NCBI RefSeq assembly: GCF_030034735.1 | Contig: NZ_CP125370.1 | Location: forward strand, 2,046,001 to 2,110,000 | Reading direction: 5' to 3' | DNA: 64,000 bases | Source of the DNA: Paenibacillus sp. RC334 | Lineage (GTDB): Bacteria > Bacillota > Bacilli > Paenibacillales > Paenibacillaceae | Part shown: positions 36,321 through 45,968 of the stretch, piece by piece | How the letters are laid out: every line of letters starts with the position of its first letter | How positions within the stretch are numbered: the stretch's first letter is position 1 | Program-made: the position numbers and the translations under genes | The notes under the pieces: model-generated | Told to the model about the DNA's origin: nothing | The model's database searches: none | Seen by the model: the letters and a program-made list of their open reading frames with translations, nothing else

Positions 36321-39300
36321 TGTACCCCCAATTTTTTGCTCTGTCTTTTTAATTTCCAGCGGGCAATAACCATATACAGGGACGGAACCACAAACATTGT
36401 AAGAATGGTCGAGTACATCAATCCAAACATAATGGTATACGCCAGAGGTCTAAACATAAGTTCCCCAATAAGAGCAATCGGAATCAGACCGACAATGGCT
36501 GTCAGCGAAGTAAGCAGTATGGGGCGGAAGCGCGCTTTGGTCGCTGCAATAACCGCCTCTTTCAGTTCCATCCCTTCGCGTCTTGCATCCTCTATAAACT
36601 CGATCAGCACAATACCGTTCCGTACGACAATACCAGCCAAGGTCATCAATCCGAGCACCCCCATAAAAGTGACCGGTGTGTTCAGAATGAACAAGCCGAG
36701 GAATCCACCCGCAGCCGCCATATACACGGTAGTCAAGATGATAAGTGGGGTTGAGAACGAATAAAATTGCAAAAAGATCAGCATGAAGATTAATAGTATG
36801 ACGACAACATATAACCATCCTATTTCTGATAAAATGTCATCTTGTCCTGAAATCTCGCCGCCAATTTCCCAAGTGTAGCCTGGAGGAAATTTAATGTCCT
36901 GCAATTTAAGCTTGACATCCTTCATGACTTCGGAAGCTGTACGCCCGTGAACTTCAGCTTCAACAGTAATCGAACGCTTTAAATTATAATGGTTAATTTT
37001 TTGTGTTGCAAAGGATGGCTTCAACTCAGCCAATTGAGATAAAGGGATTTGAACACCATTGGCATTGGTCACATTCAATTGCTGAAACAAAATTTCAGGA
37101 TTTTGATCGGTTTGGCTTAGCTTCAGCTTAATATTTATCAAATCTTTCCCCGTATCAAATCGGCTAAAGCTCACGCCATTACCCATTAACAAGAGTGTAC
37201 GTGTCAGATCATTATTGCTAATCTGATATTGATCCATCGCTTGTTTATTGATTTGGAAATCCAGCGTATAGCCTTCATTTTCCATATTGTCTTGTATGTC
37301 CTGTGTTCCTCTGGTAGCCATAATGCCTTCTTTTAACTGCTGTGACAACGAACGCAACTGATCTACATCATTGCCTAAAATCCGAATGGAGATCGGCTTA
37401 CCGAGAGGCACCCCCACTTTGGCTATTTTCAAGGAAATGGATTGACCCGGATAACGATCCTTTAAGATGGAGGGCCATTTGTCTGCCATTTCATCGGGAT
37501 CAAATGCACCTTCTTCCCCAACAATAGCAATCTGCCCCACGGTTGTGCCTGTTTTGGCGTCAGCGGTCATATCTTGAAACAACGGGGGGGCGTCGCCGCC
37601 AGCCGCATAACTGATCGTTTCCACATGAGGCTGCTGCTTCACCCATTTGGCAATATCCTCGGTGACCCGCTTGGTTTCTTCTATAGAAGTACCTATAGGC
37701 ATACGCACATTAATGCTTAATTCCGGATCGTTGGTTCTGGGGAACAGGTCGATCGGAATCAGAGCAAGTACACCGTACAGCGTGGTACTAATCAATAATC
37801 CTAATGAAGCATACAATGCAGGTCGATTGATGACTTTGGGAATCAGCTCACTGACATATACGTTACGAAGAGCATCAATTTGTTTGCCCAGCAGTCCCGG
37901 CGGCTTCATGGTGGAGTTGGGCGTTTTTTGACTTCGTTGTCCATACCATTCTCTAAAGATTGGGATGACGGTAAAGGACATGAGCATGGAAGCCAATAAC
38001 GTAAAGATAACAGCAAACGGTAATGGTTTTATAAGGGAGCCTGCATCGCCTGATAAAAAGAACAGCGGGGCAAAGGAGGCTACAGTTGCCAGAGTTGCGG
38101 TCAAAATGGAAATGGAAACTTCTTTTGTTCCATTTAATGCAGCTATCTTGGGACTCTCACCCAAGGTCATCATCCTGCGCTCAATATTATCATTAACCAC
38201 CACAGCATCATCGACTAGAATCCCCATTACAATAATTAAGCCAATGACCGTAACCTGATTCAATGTTATTCCGAGCATAGGGAGAATAATGAGACCTATG
38301 GCGATTGAAATAGGAATAGCCAGTGCCACAAAAGAGGATGTAATCAGATTCAAGCCCAATGTACATACGATCACAACCGCCGCAATGGCAAACAGCAATT
38401 CACGGGTCAAGCCATGAAAAATATGATCAATCCGCTCGGTCTGTGAAAATAACGTATTCAGTTGAAACGTATTAGGCAGATCTGGTTTTAACAACTGCAT
38501 CTCTTTATTTACTTTGCTATAAATCGTGTCTACGTCAGAGCCGGTATTACCGTTAATCGTCAGTGTAATAGCTGGTTTACCGTTAAAAAAGGCCATATAG
38601 CTGCTGGTGTTATGTGTAAGCAATATGGTGCCCACATCACTGAGATACACAGGAGCGCCGCTGTCCGTTCTGGAAATAATGACTTTACTCAAATCCTGAG
38701 CATTCTTGGACTGCGTTACATTCATTCGGTACGTACGTTCATTGTAATCCAGATTGCCTATCGGATATTGCTCATTTTCCTTCTGCACTGCACTCATGAG
38801 CTGTTCCCAACTGATATGGTACTGCTGTAGCTTTTGAGCATCAATCTGAATTTGAACCTCTTGATCGGGTAATCCCTTAATTGTTACTTCCGATACACCG
38901 GGAATGGTTTTTAATTGATCCTTCCACGATTTCACCATATCATTTAGTTGATACAATTGCTCTATAGAGTCCCCCGTGATGGCGTAGGAATGGATAAATA
39001 CCTTATTCAAATCATCGTTAACGACAGGCTTTTGAGCATCTGTGGGCAGAGAAGACTGGGCATCGTTTATTTTTTTGCGTAATGTATCCCAGGCTTCCTT
39101 AGCATTGGCATTGCCTTTGGTCTCAATGATAATCGTCGAAAGTCCATTTTCAGATGTAGAAGAAATCTTTTTAATATGATTGATTTCTTTCATTTTTTGT
39201 TCCAAAGGCTTCGTGACCGTTTGTTCTACCTTTTGGGGTGTAGCTCCAGGGTAGAGGGTCGTGACCACAGCGGTTTTCTTGATAATATCCGGCGTTTCCT

Positions 39301-39397
39301 GCCGGGGAAGTTGAGAGACACTATACAGCCCGGCAACAATCACCATGATAAAAATAAAGAGGGTCAGTTTTTTCTTTCGGATAAAATATGCAATCAT
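36317..39397 (-). CDS. RND efflux pump (AcrB/SwrC-like)
   Basis: 1026 residues with the full duplicated RND build: TM1 near 10-30, a large outer loop, TM2-6, then TM7 near 530, a second loop and TM8-12. The proton-relay motif GILVDDAVVVNDNIERR in TM4 is intact. In Gram-positives the SwrC/YerP relatives export surfactin-type lipopeptides and hydrophobic drugs across the single membrane. Its start overlaps the adaptor gene's stop by four bases, and its stop overlaps tetR. A role against cationic or lipid-like antibiotics is inference. Confidence 0.94.
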   Translation of the reverse strand: MIAYFIRKKKLTLFIFIMVIVAGLYSVSQLPRQETPDIIKKTAVVTTLYPGATPQKVEQTVTKPLEQKMKEINHIKKISSTSENGLSTIIIETKGNANAKEAWDTLRKKINDAQSSLPTDAQKPVVNDDLNKVFIHSYAITGDSIEQLYQLNDMVKSWKDQLKTIPGVSEVTIKGLPDQEVQIQIDAQKLQQYHISWEQLMSAVQKENEQYPIGNLDYNERTYRMNVTQSKNAQDLSKVIISRTDSGAPVYLSDVGTILLTHNTSSYMAFFNGKPAITLTINGNTGSDVDTIYSKVNKEMQLLKPDLPNTFQLNTLFSQTERIDHIFHGLTRELLFAIAAVVIVCTLGLNLITSSFVALAIPISIAIGLIILPMLGITLNQVTVIGLIIVMGILVDDAVVVNDNIERRMMTLGESPKIAALNGTKEVSISILTATLATVASFAPLFFLSGDAGSLIKPLPFAVIFTLLASMLMSFTVIPIFREWYGQRSQKTPNSTMKPPGLLGKQIDALRNVYVSELIPKVINRPALYASLGLLISTTLYGVLALIPIDLFPRTNDPELSINVRMPIGTSIEETKRVTEDIAKWVKQQPHVETISYAAGGDAPPLFQDMTADAKTGTTVGQIAIVGEEGAFDPDEMADKWPSILKDRYPGQSISLKIAKVGVPLGKPISIRILGNDVDQLRSLSQQLKEGIMATRGTQDIQDNMENEGYTLDFQINKQAMDQYQISNNDLTRTLLLMGNGVSFSRFDTGKDLINIKLKLSQTDQNPEILFQQLNVTNANGVQIPLSQLAELKPSFATQKINHYNLKRSITVEAEVHGRTASEVMKDVKLKLQDIKFPPGYTWEIGGEISGQDDILSEIGWLYVVVILLIFMLIFLQFYSFSTPLIILTTVYMAAAGGFLGLFILNTPVTFMGVLGLMTLAGIVVRNGIVLIEFIEDARREGMELKEAVIAATKARFRPILLTSLTAIVGLIPIALIGELMFRPLAYTIMFGLMYSTILTMFVVPSLYMVIARWKLKRQSKKLGVQ

Positions 39398-40797
39398 TTG
39401 CTGGTTCCCTCCGTGACCTGAAGAGGAAGTCCATTATAGATCAGGTTTACTCCGGTCGTAACCACACGATCCCCGACATTCAGCCCCTTGGTAATTTCGA
39501 GCTTGTTGTTGGACATTTGACCGACATTCACGACCGTCTTGACCGCCCTGTTGTTCACCACTTTATAAACAAAGGTATCTGTACCGTTATTAATGACAGC
39601 CTTGGCCGGGAGCAAAATTTGCTCACTTTGGGTCAATTGGCGGCCTGCCTTTACGACTTGTCCGGGGGCCCAATCATGCTGGATGTTGGGAACCATCACT
39701 TCCACGTTGATACTGCCCGTATTGGTGTTGGTGGCCGGATAAATTTTGCTGACCGTTCCTTCTCTGTTCTCATCGTACAGTTGAAGCTGGACTATCTGAC
39801 CTTGCTTCCAGTTCGTGATTTCATGATCGGGAACAGGGAGCAACACCTTGAGCCTGTCGATTTGTCCGATACGATATACCGGCTGTCCAGCGCTCGCCAA
39901 TTGTCCGACGGTTGCTTTTTTCTCCAGAATAACGCCGGAAATCGGTGCTTTTAAAGCTGTCTTGGAGAGGGCAAGCTCGGCCTGCTTTTTGGCAATGACC
40001 GCTTGCTGGTATGCCGCAGCAGAGTTATCTTTGGAGGCTACGGCCTGTTCCTTCGCGGCGATGGCAGATTCTTTCCCGGCTTGGGCTTGCTGTAAACTGG
40101 ATGCTGCCGATTGCCGATCTTCTAATGTCGCTCCCTCCTGTATTAAGGAGAGGGCTTCTTGTGCATCCTCCAGGTCCTTGGTGGCATTGGTCAAAGCGAG
40201 CTGCGCATTTTCATAATCGTTTTTGGTTGCAGCTCCCTGGTCATATAAGAGCTTGGTGCGTTCAGCGGTAGCCTGTGCTTTAGTCAAAGCGGACTGTGCT
40301 CTTTGCACTTTGGTGCGCACCTGCGCTTTTTCTTGTTCACGGGCGCCCTTGTTCACTTTATTCACTCCGGCCTGAGCGGCCATCTTTTTCGCGTCGGCGG
40401 ATTGAATGGAGGCATCTGCGCTTGAAATGGCGGCTGTAGCATTTTTGATACCTGCTTGTGCTTCAAAAATAGTCGCATTCGCTTGCTCCAGTTGTAGCTG
40501 ATAGCTGGATGGATCAAGCTTCGTTAATATCTGCCCTTGGGATACGGAGTCTCCCACATTGACAACTGTGTCGCGTATCAGTCCGGATAACTCAAAAGAT
40601 ACAGAGGTATCCTCATAGGGCTGTAGTGTGCCTGAAAGGTCAAAAGAAGCAGACAGCGGCTCTTTTTTAACAACTATCGCTTCCACCTTTTGGTTTTGTT
40701 GTTCTGCTGCTTCATGATCACTCGATCCTGTAGATGAGCAAGCTGAGGTGAACAGAAGAATGAATATAGCAGATATGTAGAGACTGTGTTTCAACAA
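39394..40797 (-). CDS. RND periplasmic-adaptor (HlyD/MFP) lipoprotein
   Basis: About 467 residues. N-terminal signal with FTSAC lipobox, so anchored outside by the lipid. Biotinyl-lipoyl halves flank a long alpha hairpin (about 105-280) rich in Ala and Gln coiled coil. Beta-barrel and membrane-proximal domains follow, with APISGVILEKKATVGQLASAG. It joins the RND pump coded next. AGGAAGG abuts an ATG at 40806 with no spacer; TTG 40797 is nine bases off and preferred. It is transcribed from a consensus promoter at 40861-40889. Confidence 0.9.
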   Translation of the reverse strand: MLKHSLYISAIFILLFTSACSSTGSSDHEAAEQQNQKVEAIVVKKEPLSASFDLSGTLQPYEDTSVSFELSGLIRDTVVNVGDSVSQGQILTKLDPSSYQLQLEQANATIFEAQAGIKNATAAISSADASIQSADAKKMAAQAGVNKVNKGAREQEKAQVRTKVQRAQSALTKAQATAERTKLLYDQGAATKNDYENAQLALTNATKDLEDAQEALSLIQEGATLEDRQSAASSLQQAQAGKESAIAAKEQAVASKDNSAAAYQQAVIAKKQAELALSKTALKAPISGVILEKKATVGQLASAGQPVYRIGQIDRLKVLLPVPDHEITNWKQGQIVQLQLYDENREGTVSKIYPATNTNTGSINVEVMVPNIQHDWAPGQVVKAGRQLTQSEQILLPAKAVINNGTDTFVYKVVNNRAVKTVVNVGQMSNNKLEITKGLNVGDRVVTTGVNLIYNGLPLQVTEGTSK

Positions 40798-40839
40798 GAT
40801 GATCATCCTTCCTGATTTGGACTTTATGGTTTATATTTA

Positions 40840-40889
40840 AACTCATTAGTTCATAAACGGATTATAGGGTCTGATCTGTGGCATGTCAA
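40840..40889 (-). promoter_or_regulatory. Consensus sigma-A promoter with candidate TetR operator
   Basis: On the minus strand TTGACA (40884-40889), exactly 17 bases, TATAAT (40861-40866): both hexamers perfect. Just downstream lies AACT-N4-AGTT (40840-40851), nested between the outer arms GTTTAT and ATAAAC. A repressor there would block the adaptor-pump-tetR operon at its start site. Confidence 0.75.
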
Positions 40890-40971
40890 TAACTGTTATG
40901 AAAAAACATTCCAAATTCAGGTATCAAAAAAAGCCGATTCAGGCGAGTGGAGGTGCAGGGTGGACAAGCAT

Positions 40972-41007
40972 AAAAACGACCTTTCTCAAAGGATGAGAAA
41001 GGTCGTT
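40972..41007 (-). terminator. Rho-independent terminator
   Basis: AACGACCTTTCTC pairs with GAGAAAGGTCGTT around seven bases. A five-T run follows on the minus strand, 21 bases after the TPR gene's stop. Confidence 0.85.
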
Positions 41008-41027
41008 AAGAAAAAAATATAAGCTCG

Positions 41028-41705
41028 TCAGCCGATTAATTTACGGAATAAGCTGCGTACAGCCCACTTGCGCTCACTTCGTTTGCGGTATTTGGGCAGA
41101 GAACGATAGACGGCAATCGACTGGTTAAAGGCTGCCGTGGCCTCATCCTTGCGTTCCAGCATCCGGTACATCAAGCCTGTCAGATAATAGCCTTCGCTGG
41201 AAGAGGACTGAATTTCCTGAAATTGCTGAAGATAGTGAAGCGACTTATTTACATCACGTTCCTTGAAAGCTGCGGCTAAATGCAAATAGGGTTCGCCGTA
41301 TTGTACCCGCGGGTTAATGTCCAGTGCTTTCAGCAAATGCGGTTCTCCATCTTCGATGTGCCCCGTATGTACCTCAGCCGTTCCCCGTGCGTTCCAATAA
41401 TCTGCGGAATCCTCATAGCGGGACTGGATGTCCAGCAGCAGCTCCAAAGCCTGATGGTATTTCTTGCTCTCGATCCAAATACGAGCCAAATCGAACTTGG
41501 CAGCCACATCGTTGGCATTTAAAGCGATCTGTTGACGCAGCCGGGCAGCATTGCGCCTTCTTTTCCATGGCTTGCTGATGCTGGGCAATACACCGACAAA
41601 GCTGCGATCCAATATATAGATCACAATCAGCAGTACGAGCAACGCCAGAAACGGGTTGCCGAGCAAGCTCCATAATAGAGAGAAAATTAAAAATTTCCCG
41701 ATCAT
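41028..41705 (-). CDS. Membrane-anchored TPR protein
   Basis: 225 residues. Residues 5-33 form a strong hydrophobic anchor (one or two helices), followed by a basic stretch (KPWKRRRNAARLRQQ). Three to four tetratricopeptide repeats run from about 60 to 200 (for example AKFDLARIWIESKKYHQALELLLDI). TPR modules hold protein partners; the partner here is unknown. AGGAGG and GGGAG precede the ATG. Monocistronic. Confidence 0.8.
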   Translation of the reverse strand: MIGKFLIFSLLWSLLGNPFLALLVLLIVIYILDRSFVGVLPSISKPWKRRRNAARLRQQIALNANDVAAKFDLARIWIESKKYHQALELLLDIQSRYEDSADYWNARGTAEVHTGHIEDGEPHLLKALDINPRVQYGEPYLHLAAAFKERDVNKSLHYLQQFQEIQSSSSEGYYLTGLMYRMLERKDEATAAFNQSIAVYRSLPKYRKRSERKWAVRSLFRKLIG

Positions 41706-41832
41706 TCTGCTCCCATCCTCCTGTACATGTAACTATCCATACTTTCCACATTATAGCATATGGTTATCTCAAGGGTCATTAGCATGGCGAGGTTGTGAAG
41801 GAGTGTAAAACAGGCAGTGTGAAGTAGTGTGT

Positions 41833-42030
41833 TCATTTATGATGTTCGATGTACATTCTTACCAGAAAGGCAACTTTGGAACGGTGGTAGCTCTCTAACT
41901 TGGTAGGGTACTTGTACGTGCTTTTGAGATAACAGTGGGCACAAATGAATGCACCTTTGGACATAATGATAGATTCTGTCGAATGGCAGAGTACACAACG
42001 TTCAGGCTTATGCTTGTAAAAATGTCGCAT
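41833..42030 (-). CDS. Small zinc-ribbon-like protein
   Basis: 65 residues. C-x2-C near residue 13 (ERCVLCHS) and C-x2-C near 31 (FICAHCYL) make a likely four-cysteine metal knuckle; the C-terminus is basic. ATG 42030 has GGGGAG ten bases before it. No named family recognised. It is on the same strand as, and 34 bases behind, a small HTH protein. Confidence 0.55.
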   Translation of the reverse strand: MRHFYKHKPERCVLCHSTESIIMSKGAFICAHCYLKSTYKYPTKLESYHRSKVAFLVRMYIEHHK

Positions 42031-42064
42031 GTTCAAAGTCTCCCCTCATATGTACGATAGGTTT

Positions 42065-42274
42065 CTATGACTCGTCCTGAATGCCAAGTAATTGGGATAC
42101 TATTTTCCTGTGTCGTTTGGCTTTTCTTGTACCGTGAATGAGATTCGACAGACGAGAAGGCGGAATTTGGTACGTCTCACAAAACGTTTTCTGATCCAGT
42201 TGCCTTTCCACAAGCTTCTGCTTGATCGTCCATCCGAAGGGCGTTACAGGGTGTTTTTTATTATTGTCCAACAT
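42065..42274 (-). CDS. Small helix-turn-helix (XRE-like) protein
   Basis: 69 residues. FGWTIKQKLVERQLDQKTFCETYQIPPSRLSNLIHGTRKAKRHRKIV has the layout of a Cro/C1-type helix-turn-helix, as in phage and mobile-element regulators. AGAAGGTG is five bases before ATG. First gene of a two-gene minus-strand unit with the zinc-ribbon protein, at the left edge of an AT-rich region. Confidence 0.65.
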   Translation of the reverse strand: MLDNNKKHPVTPFGWTIKQKLVERQLDQKTFCETYQIPPSRLSNLIHGTRKAKRHRKIVSQLLGIQDES

Positions 42275-42554
42275 GATTCACCTTCTCTATATTAAGGATT
42301 GAAAAATTAGTAAGTGTATAAAATGAGCTATCTGCTATGATGTTGAATTTACTAATTTATTTACATTTTAAGCGTACAATAAAATACCATAATTTCTTCT
42401 TCACACTAAAAATGTAAAAAGAAATTTGATTTGTATATTATTTATATCCATTCTGAAGCAGTTGTATAATCAGGATATTATATGAAAAAAGTAGTGATCT
42501 AGTATATGAGGGTGAGTAGCAGTATGACAAGTTCTGATGATTGGAGGAAGGTTT

Positions 42555-43871
42555 ATGGAATATGCAGTTGAAATCCGTACAGAGATACGGAAGTGTATGC
42601 AAAAGAAGGGATATAACTTATCAAATTTTGCGAAAGCATCAACTATTACATCCAGTCATCTCAGTTCGTTGCTTAGTGAAAGACCTAGTCGACCATTATC
42701 GGTTCATCAACTGGATCGAATTAACTTTACTCTAAATAATCCGGAAGGTTGTTTTTATGAGTTGTATGTAGATGAATGTTTTTTGTCAGGAAAACCACAT
42801 CGTAGTCGTGTGAAGCCTTTTTTGTTACGTTGCGCGGAGTTGGACAAAAAGAATTGTATTGAGCAAGTATTATCTCGTATGATGGAGGATTTAAATTATA
42901 TTTCTTTGGTGTTTGAAGTTGCAGAGGAATTGCACACCAAAGGAAACATTCATAAGTCGCTTGTGTTTTTTGAATGTGTAGCAGAACATGAGAGATATCA
43001 GCACTCCGAGCGTTTGGCAATCAGCCAATATCGGCTGTTTTGAGCACCATTGGGAAAGGATTTGGCAAAGAACAGAGATGCGGTAACCCGATTTTCACCT
43101 TTTCGTAATCGTTTACCTGTGAATTATCAGTTGGATGGACTAATACAATTGGGCAATGCATATTTTACATTGCATGACTGGATGCGATTGGGAGAAAGCG
43201 CAGATAATCTAATCATATTAGCTAAGGTTGCTTATCAAGAACAGCAACAAAGAAAAACAGGTAGAGGTAAAAAGCCCCTTTTAAAAACAGAACGAAATCT
43301 AGTTGTTTATTATGGCCAAGGTTATCTGATGAAGGCAACTGCTTGTGAGAAGCAAGGTTTGTATGAAGAAGGAAAGAATGATGTAGAGAATTTCAAAATG
43401 TTTGCTGTCGCTAACTCCTACACTCTTGATATGCTTATGGGACATGCAGACATGTTAGAGGAATATACACAGTATCTATTCGACCATCCAGAAGAAATTC
43501 TAACTGGTTTGGCAGTCATTACAGAAGCCGCTAATAAGTATGGATTTGCGATTGAAGATACACTTACTAAATTATCTAACAAAATGGTAAAACTAGAACA
43601 ACGAGACGAGAATATCTATAATCACTGGCGCTTGAATTTTCACTATCAACTTGCTATTTATCTGTTACGCAAAGGACGGATTGAAGATGTAGCAGTTAAT
43701 ATTTTGAAAATGTTGGAAACATCCGTCCTGCTTAACAATAGCAGTCTGTTTATTCAGGGAATCTCTCTTTTCGAATCTTGTAAAGATCAAGTTGGTGATT
43801 TCCAACGAAACGATTGTTGCTTGGACTTGATAAAACAAAATCACACTTTTCGGAGATCATATAGAGTATAA
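42555..43871 (+). pseudogene. XRE-TPR transcriptional regulator interrupted by an in-frame TGA
   Basis: Start ATG 42555, GGAGG seven bases before it. Residues 10-60 are an XRE helix-turn-helix (MQKKGYNLSNFAKASTITSSHLSSLLS). The rest is helical repeat of the sort found in peptide-responsive RNPP-like regulators. At 43041 a TGA breaks the frame between QYRLF and APLGKDLAKNRDAVTRF. The reading continues in the same frame for 275 codons (FEPFRNRLP-type, NLVVYYGQGYLMKA, TLDMLMGHADML). CGA to TGA, one transition, would explain it. The second half has a possible TTG start at 43050 but no ribosome site. It could still be two polypeptides. Confidence 0.65.
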
Positions 43872-43902
43872 CTCACATAAACTACATAATTACATCTGAA
43901 CC

Positions 43903-43933
43903 TTGCCACTTGCGGCAGGGGCTTTCTGCTTTC
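43903..43933 (+). terminator. Possible weak terminator
   Basis: CCTTGCC pairs with GGCAGGG (one mismatch) around six bases, with a T-rich but interrupted tail. Follows the XRE-TPR gene. Confidence 0.35.
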
Positions 43934-43981
43934 GTATTATTTAATCGTAGCAACATTGTTCATTCAGTGATTTTCTGTTAA

Positions 43982-44203
43982 ATGATACAAACTGGTGCTT
44001 TCGACAAGGGGAAAAAGGTTTATTCAAGCAATCACATTGAGCGATATAAAAGAGATATCAGGATAAAATATGGATATACGTCATTTCAACCTTCTGATAA
44101 CATGGTGTACATCCTACTTTATAGTAAGCGTGGACCTATGGAGCGAGTATTAGTTCCACCTGACAAACTGTTACAGATACCTGAGGTTAACAGAATTTTT
44201 TAA
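43982..44203 (+). CDS. Small hypothetical protein
   Basis: 73 residues, basic (RYKRDIRIKYGYT), ending LVPPDKLLQIPEVNRIF. No signal, membrane helix or known motif. No clear ribosome site precedes the ATG, so the start or the gene itself is doubtful. The base composition matches the AT-rich region around it. It could be a remnant. Confidence 0.35.
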   Translation: MIQTGAFDKGKKVYSSNHIERYKRDIRIKYGYTSFQPSDNMVYILLYSKRGPMERVLVPPDKLLQIPEVNRIF

Positions 44204-44286
44204 TTGAAGTAATTTCCGTTTAGCCTTGTCAAATTTATTGAATGACACATACGGTATACAGTATCTTAAAAAAAGGAGGAGTTCAT

Positions 44287-44433
44287 GTGAGTGGATGTGT
44301 TGGAGGAGCTGAGCGTAGGGAAGAGCGTAGGGAAGAGCGTAGGGAAAACTGTTTTGGTGCTTTCACATCGCCAGCAGCAATTTTGGTGCTCTTTATTCTG
44401 TTGGTTATCATCACTAAAGCCTGTTGGGTTTAA
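44287..44433 (+). CDS. YjcZ-type small membrane/spore peptide
   Basis: 48 residues from GTG 44287, with AAAGGAGG eight bases before it. The C-terminal half FTSPAAILVLFILLVIITKA is one membrane helix of the YjcZ/YhzC-like small-protein family, several of which are made during sporulation. The N-terminal half carries three copies of E-R-R-E coded by a perfect 12-base repeat. A terminator follows. Confidence 0.75.
   Translation: MSGCVGGAERREERREERRENCFGAFTSPAAILVLFILLVIITKACWV
44311..44346 (+). repeat. Three perfect 12-bp tandem repeats inside the YjcZ-type gene
   Basis: GAGCGTAGGGAA repeated three times without error at 44311-44322, 44323-44334 and 44335-44346. The unit is a multiple of three, so copy-number change keeps the frame and adds or removes ERRE. 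Confidence 0.9.
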
Positions 44434-44479
44434 TTTTTAAAGCAATGTCACGGTAATGCCCAATCATTGTTTCGGTATA

Positions 44480-44514
44480 AAAGGCTCTATCGGTATGTAA
44501 CCGGTAGAGCCTTT
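44480..44514. terminator. Rho-independent terminator
   Basis: AAAGGCTCTA pairs with TAGAGCCTTT and CGGT with ACCG. It lies between the YjcZ-type peptide and the convergent csaA. Confidence 0.75.
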
Positions 44515-44528
44515 GTAATGTTTACCTG

Positions 44529-44862
44529 TCACCCAATAGGTGTTCCATCAGGTAGTTTAATATCTGGTTTCAATAGAACCACATCCCCCTTTTCGGGTAT
44601 TCCTCCAAGGACTAATACCTCTGAATTAAAGCCTGCTATCCGTCGGGGAGGAAAGTTGACTACACCTATTATTTGTCCCCCCTATAATATCTTCAGCGAC
44701 ATATCTTTTTGTAATTTGTGCACTAGATGTTTTTATTCCAATATCTTGTCCAAAATCAATCTCAAGTTTAATAGCAGGTATTTTTGCTTCTGCGAAAAAC
44801 TCAGCTTTAATAATTGTTCCAACACGAATATCCAGTTTCAAAAAATCGTCAATCGTTGTCAT
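44529..44862 (-). pseudogene. csaA: CsaA tRNA-binding chaperone-like protein, frameshifted at a G6 run
   Basis: From ATG 44862 the frame reads [22 protein letters not shown] to AEDIIGG, the start of CsaA. CsaA is a dimeric OB-fold tRNA-binding protein with SecA-linked chaperone activity. The rest ([21 protein letters not shown]...LPDGTPIG, stop at 44529) is in the next frame. Dropping one G (C on the plus strand, 44677-44682) restores a 110-residue protein of exact family length. Otherwise the product is a 78-residue truncation. Confidence 0.85.
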
Positions 44863-44919
44863 TTAAACATTCTCCTCATCTACTGTTATTTTTGAATTAC
44901 ACACTAATTAATTACAATT

Positions 44920-45822
44920 TTAATATTTAGCAACTGTATAGTTTAAGGATTTTGCCCAAAAATACACCCCCATACCGAATAAAGTCATCATTCCACCTAT
45001 GAATTGAGATACAGAGATTGTTTCTCCCAAGAAAAAGTAGGCGAGAATTATGGCGAGAACAGGTTCTCCAATAATACCTACAGAAACAGTAGTTGCACCC
45101 ATTGATTTCAATAACAGATTAAAAATATATTGTCCGAAAATAGTTGGAATTACTGCAAGTAAAAAGAAATACATCCAATCCGACGAGTCATATTCGATCA
45201 AGGAATAATTATTCAACAAATTGTAGACTAGCATGACGCTGCCACCCAGAAAAAAAACAATAACACTATATAAATTTGCATCTATTTTGTGACTTACTTT
45301 CTGTCCTGCCAACATATATGCTGAAACCAAGATTGTACCTAATAAAGATAATCCATCTCCGATTAATGCCCCTTTCGAAATCCCAATGTCTCCCCAAGCT
45401 ATAATGATTGAACCGAAAAGAGCAGCGATCAAACAAAGTATTGTTATTATGTTTGCTCGTTCTCTGAAGATAAAGTATGAACCCATCATTACAAATAAAG
45501 GCTGTAATGATAAGATGACCATCGAGCTCGCAACTGAGGTATATACTAAAGATTCCATCCAGAATAAGAAATGTAACCCGAGAAAAAGACCAGCTAAGAA
45601 AACGGTACTCCAATCTTTTTTGTTCATCTCTAAGGATCGGGTCATTTTCCAGGGTACAAAAGGAAGCATTATTATAACTGATATATACAGTCTGTACATC
45701 CCAGCGACAGAGGTTGGAGTGTCTGAGGATTTTATCATGATGGAAGAGATAGAAACAGACAATATGCTGATGAAAAGCAAAACATACGGACGAAACAGCA
45801 GAAACGGTTTATTTATTTTCAT
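44920..45822 (-). CDS. EamA/DMT family transporter
   Basis: 300 residues with ten membrane helices in two five-helix EamA repeats (SISSIMIKSSDTPTSVAGMYRL; then GATTVSVGIIGEPVLAIILAYFFLGE). The repeat ends with the family's E-P-x-x-A-x3-A-Y pattern. Exports small metabolites or amino acids; substrate unknown. GGAGG is seven bases before ATG 45822. Divergent from a frameshifted AraC gene, its probable regulator. Confidence 0.88.
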   Translation of the reverse strand: MKINKPFLLFRPYVLLFISILSVSISSIMIKSSDTPTSVAGMYRLYISVIIMLPFVPWKMTRSLEMNKKDWSTVFLAGLFLGLHFLFWMESLVYTSVASSMVILSLQPLFVMMGSYFIFRERANIITILCLIAALFGSIIIAWGDIGISKGALIGDGLSLLGTILVSAYMLAGQKVSHKIDANLYSVIVFFLGGSVMLVYNLLNNYSLIEYDSSDWMYFFLLAVIPTIFGQYIFNLLLKSMGATTVSVGIIGEPVLAIILAYFFLGETISVSQFIGGMMTLFGMGVYFWAKSLNYTVAKY

Positions 45823-45968
45823 AATGACGCCTCCAAGATGTTTTCTGTGCACAGAATTGTAATGATAAAGCGAAGTTGTATATAATAATATCACCACTAT
45901 TATTTAATTTGTGTAATAATATCTTTAATTTATATAGAAATATCGTCATCAGAAAGGACCTCGCAAAA

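Noticed and set aside
44311..44346. CRISPR-like repeat
   Set aside because: The 12-base units are head-to-tail without spacers and lie in a coding frame.
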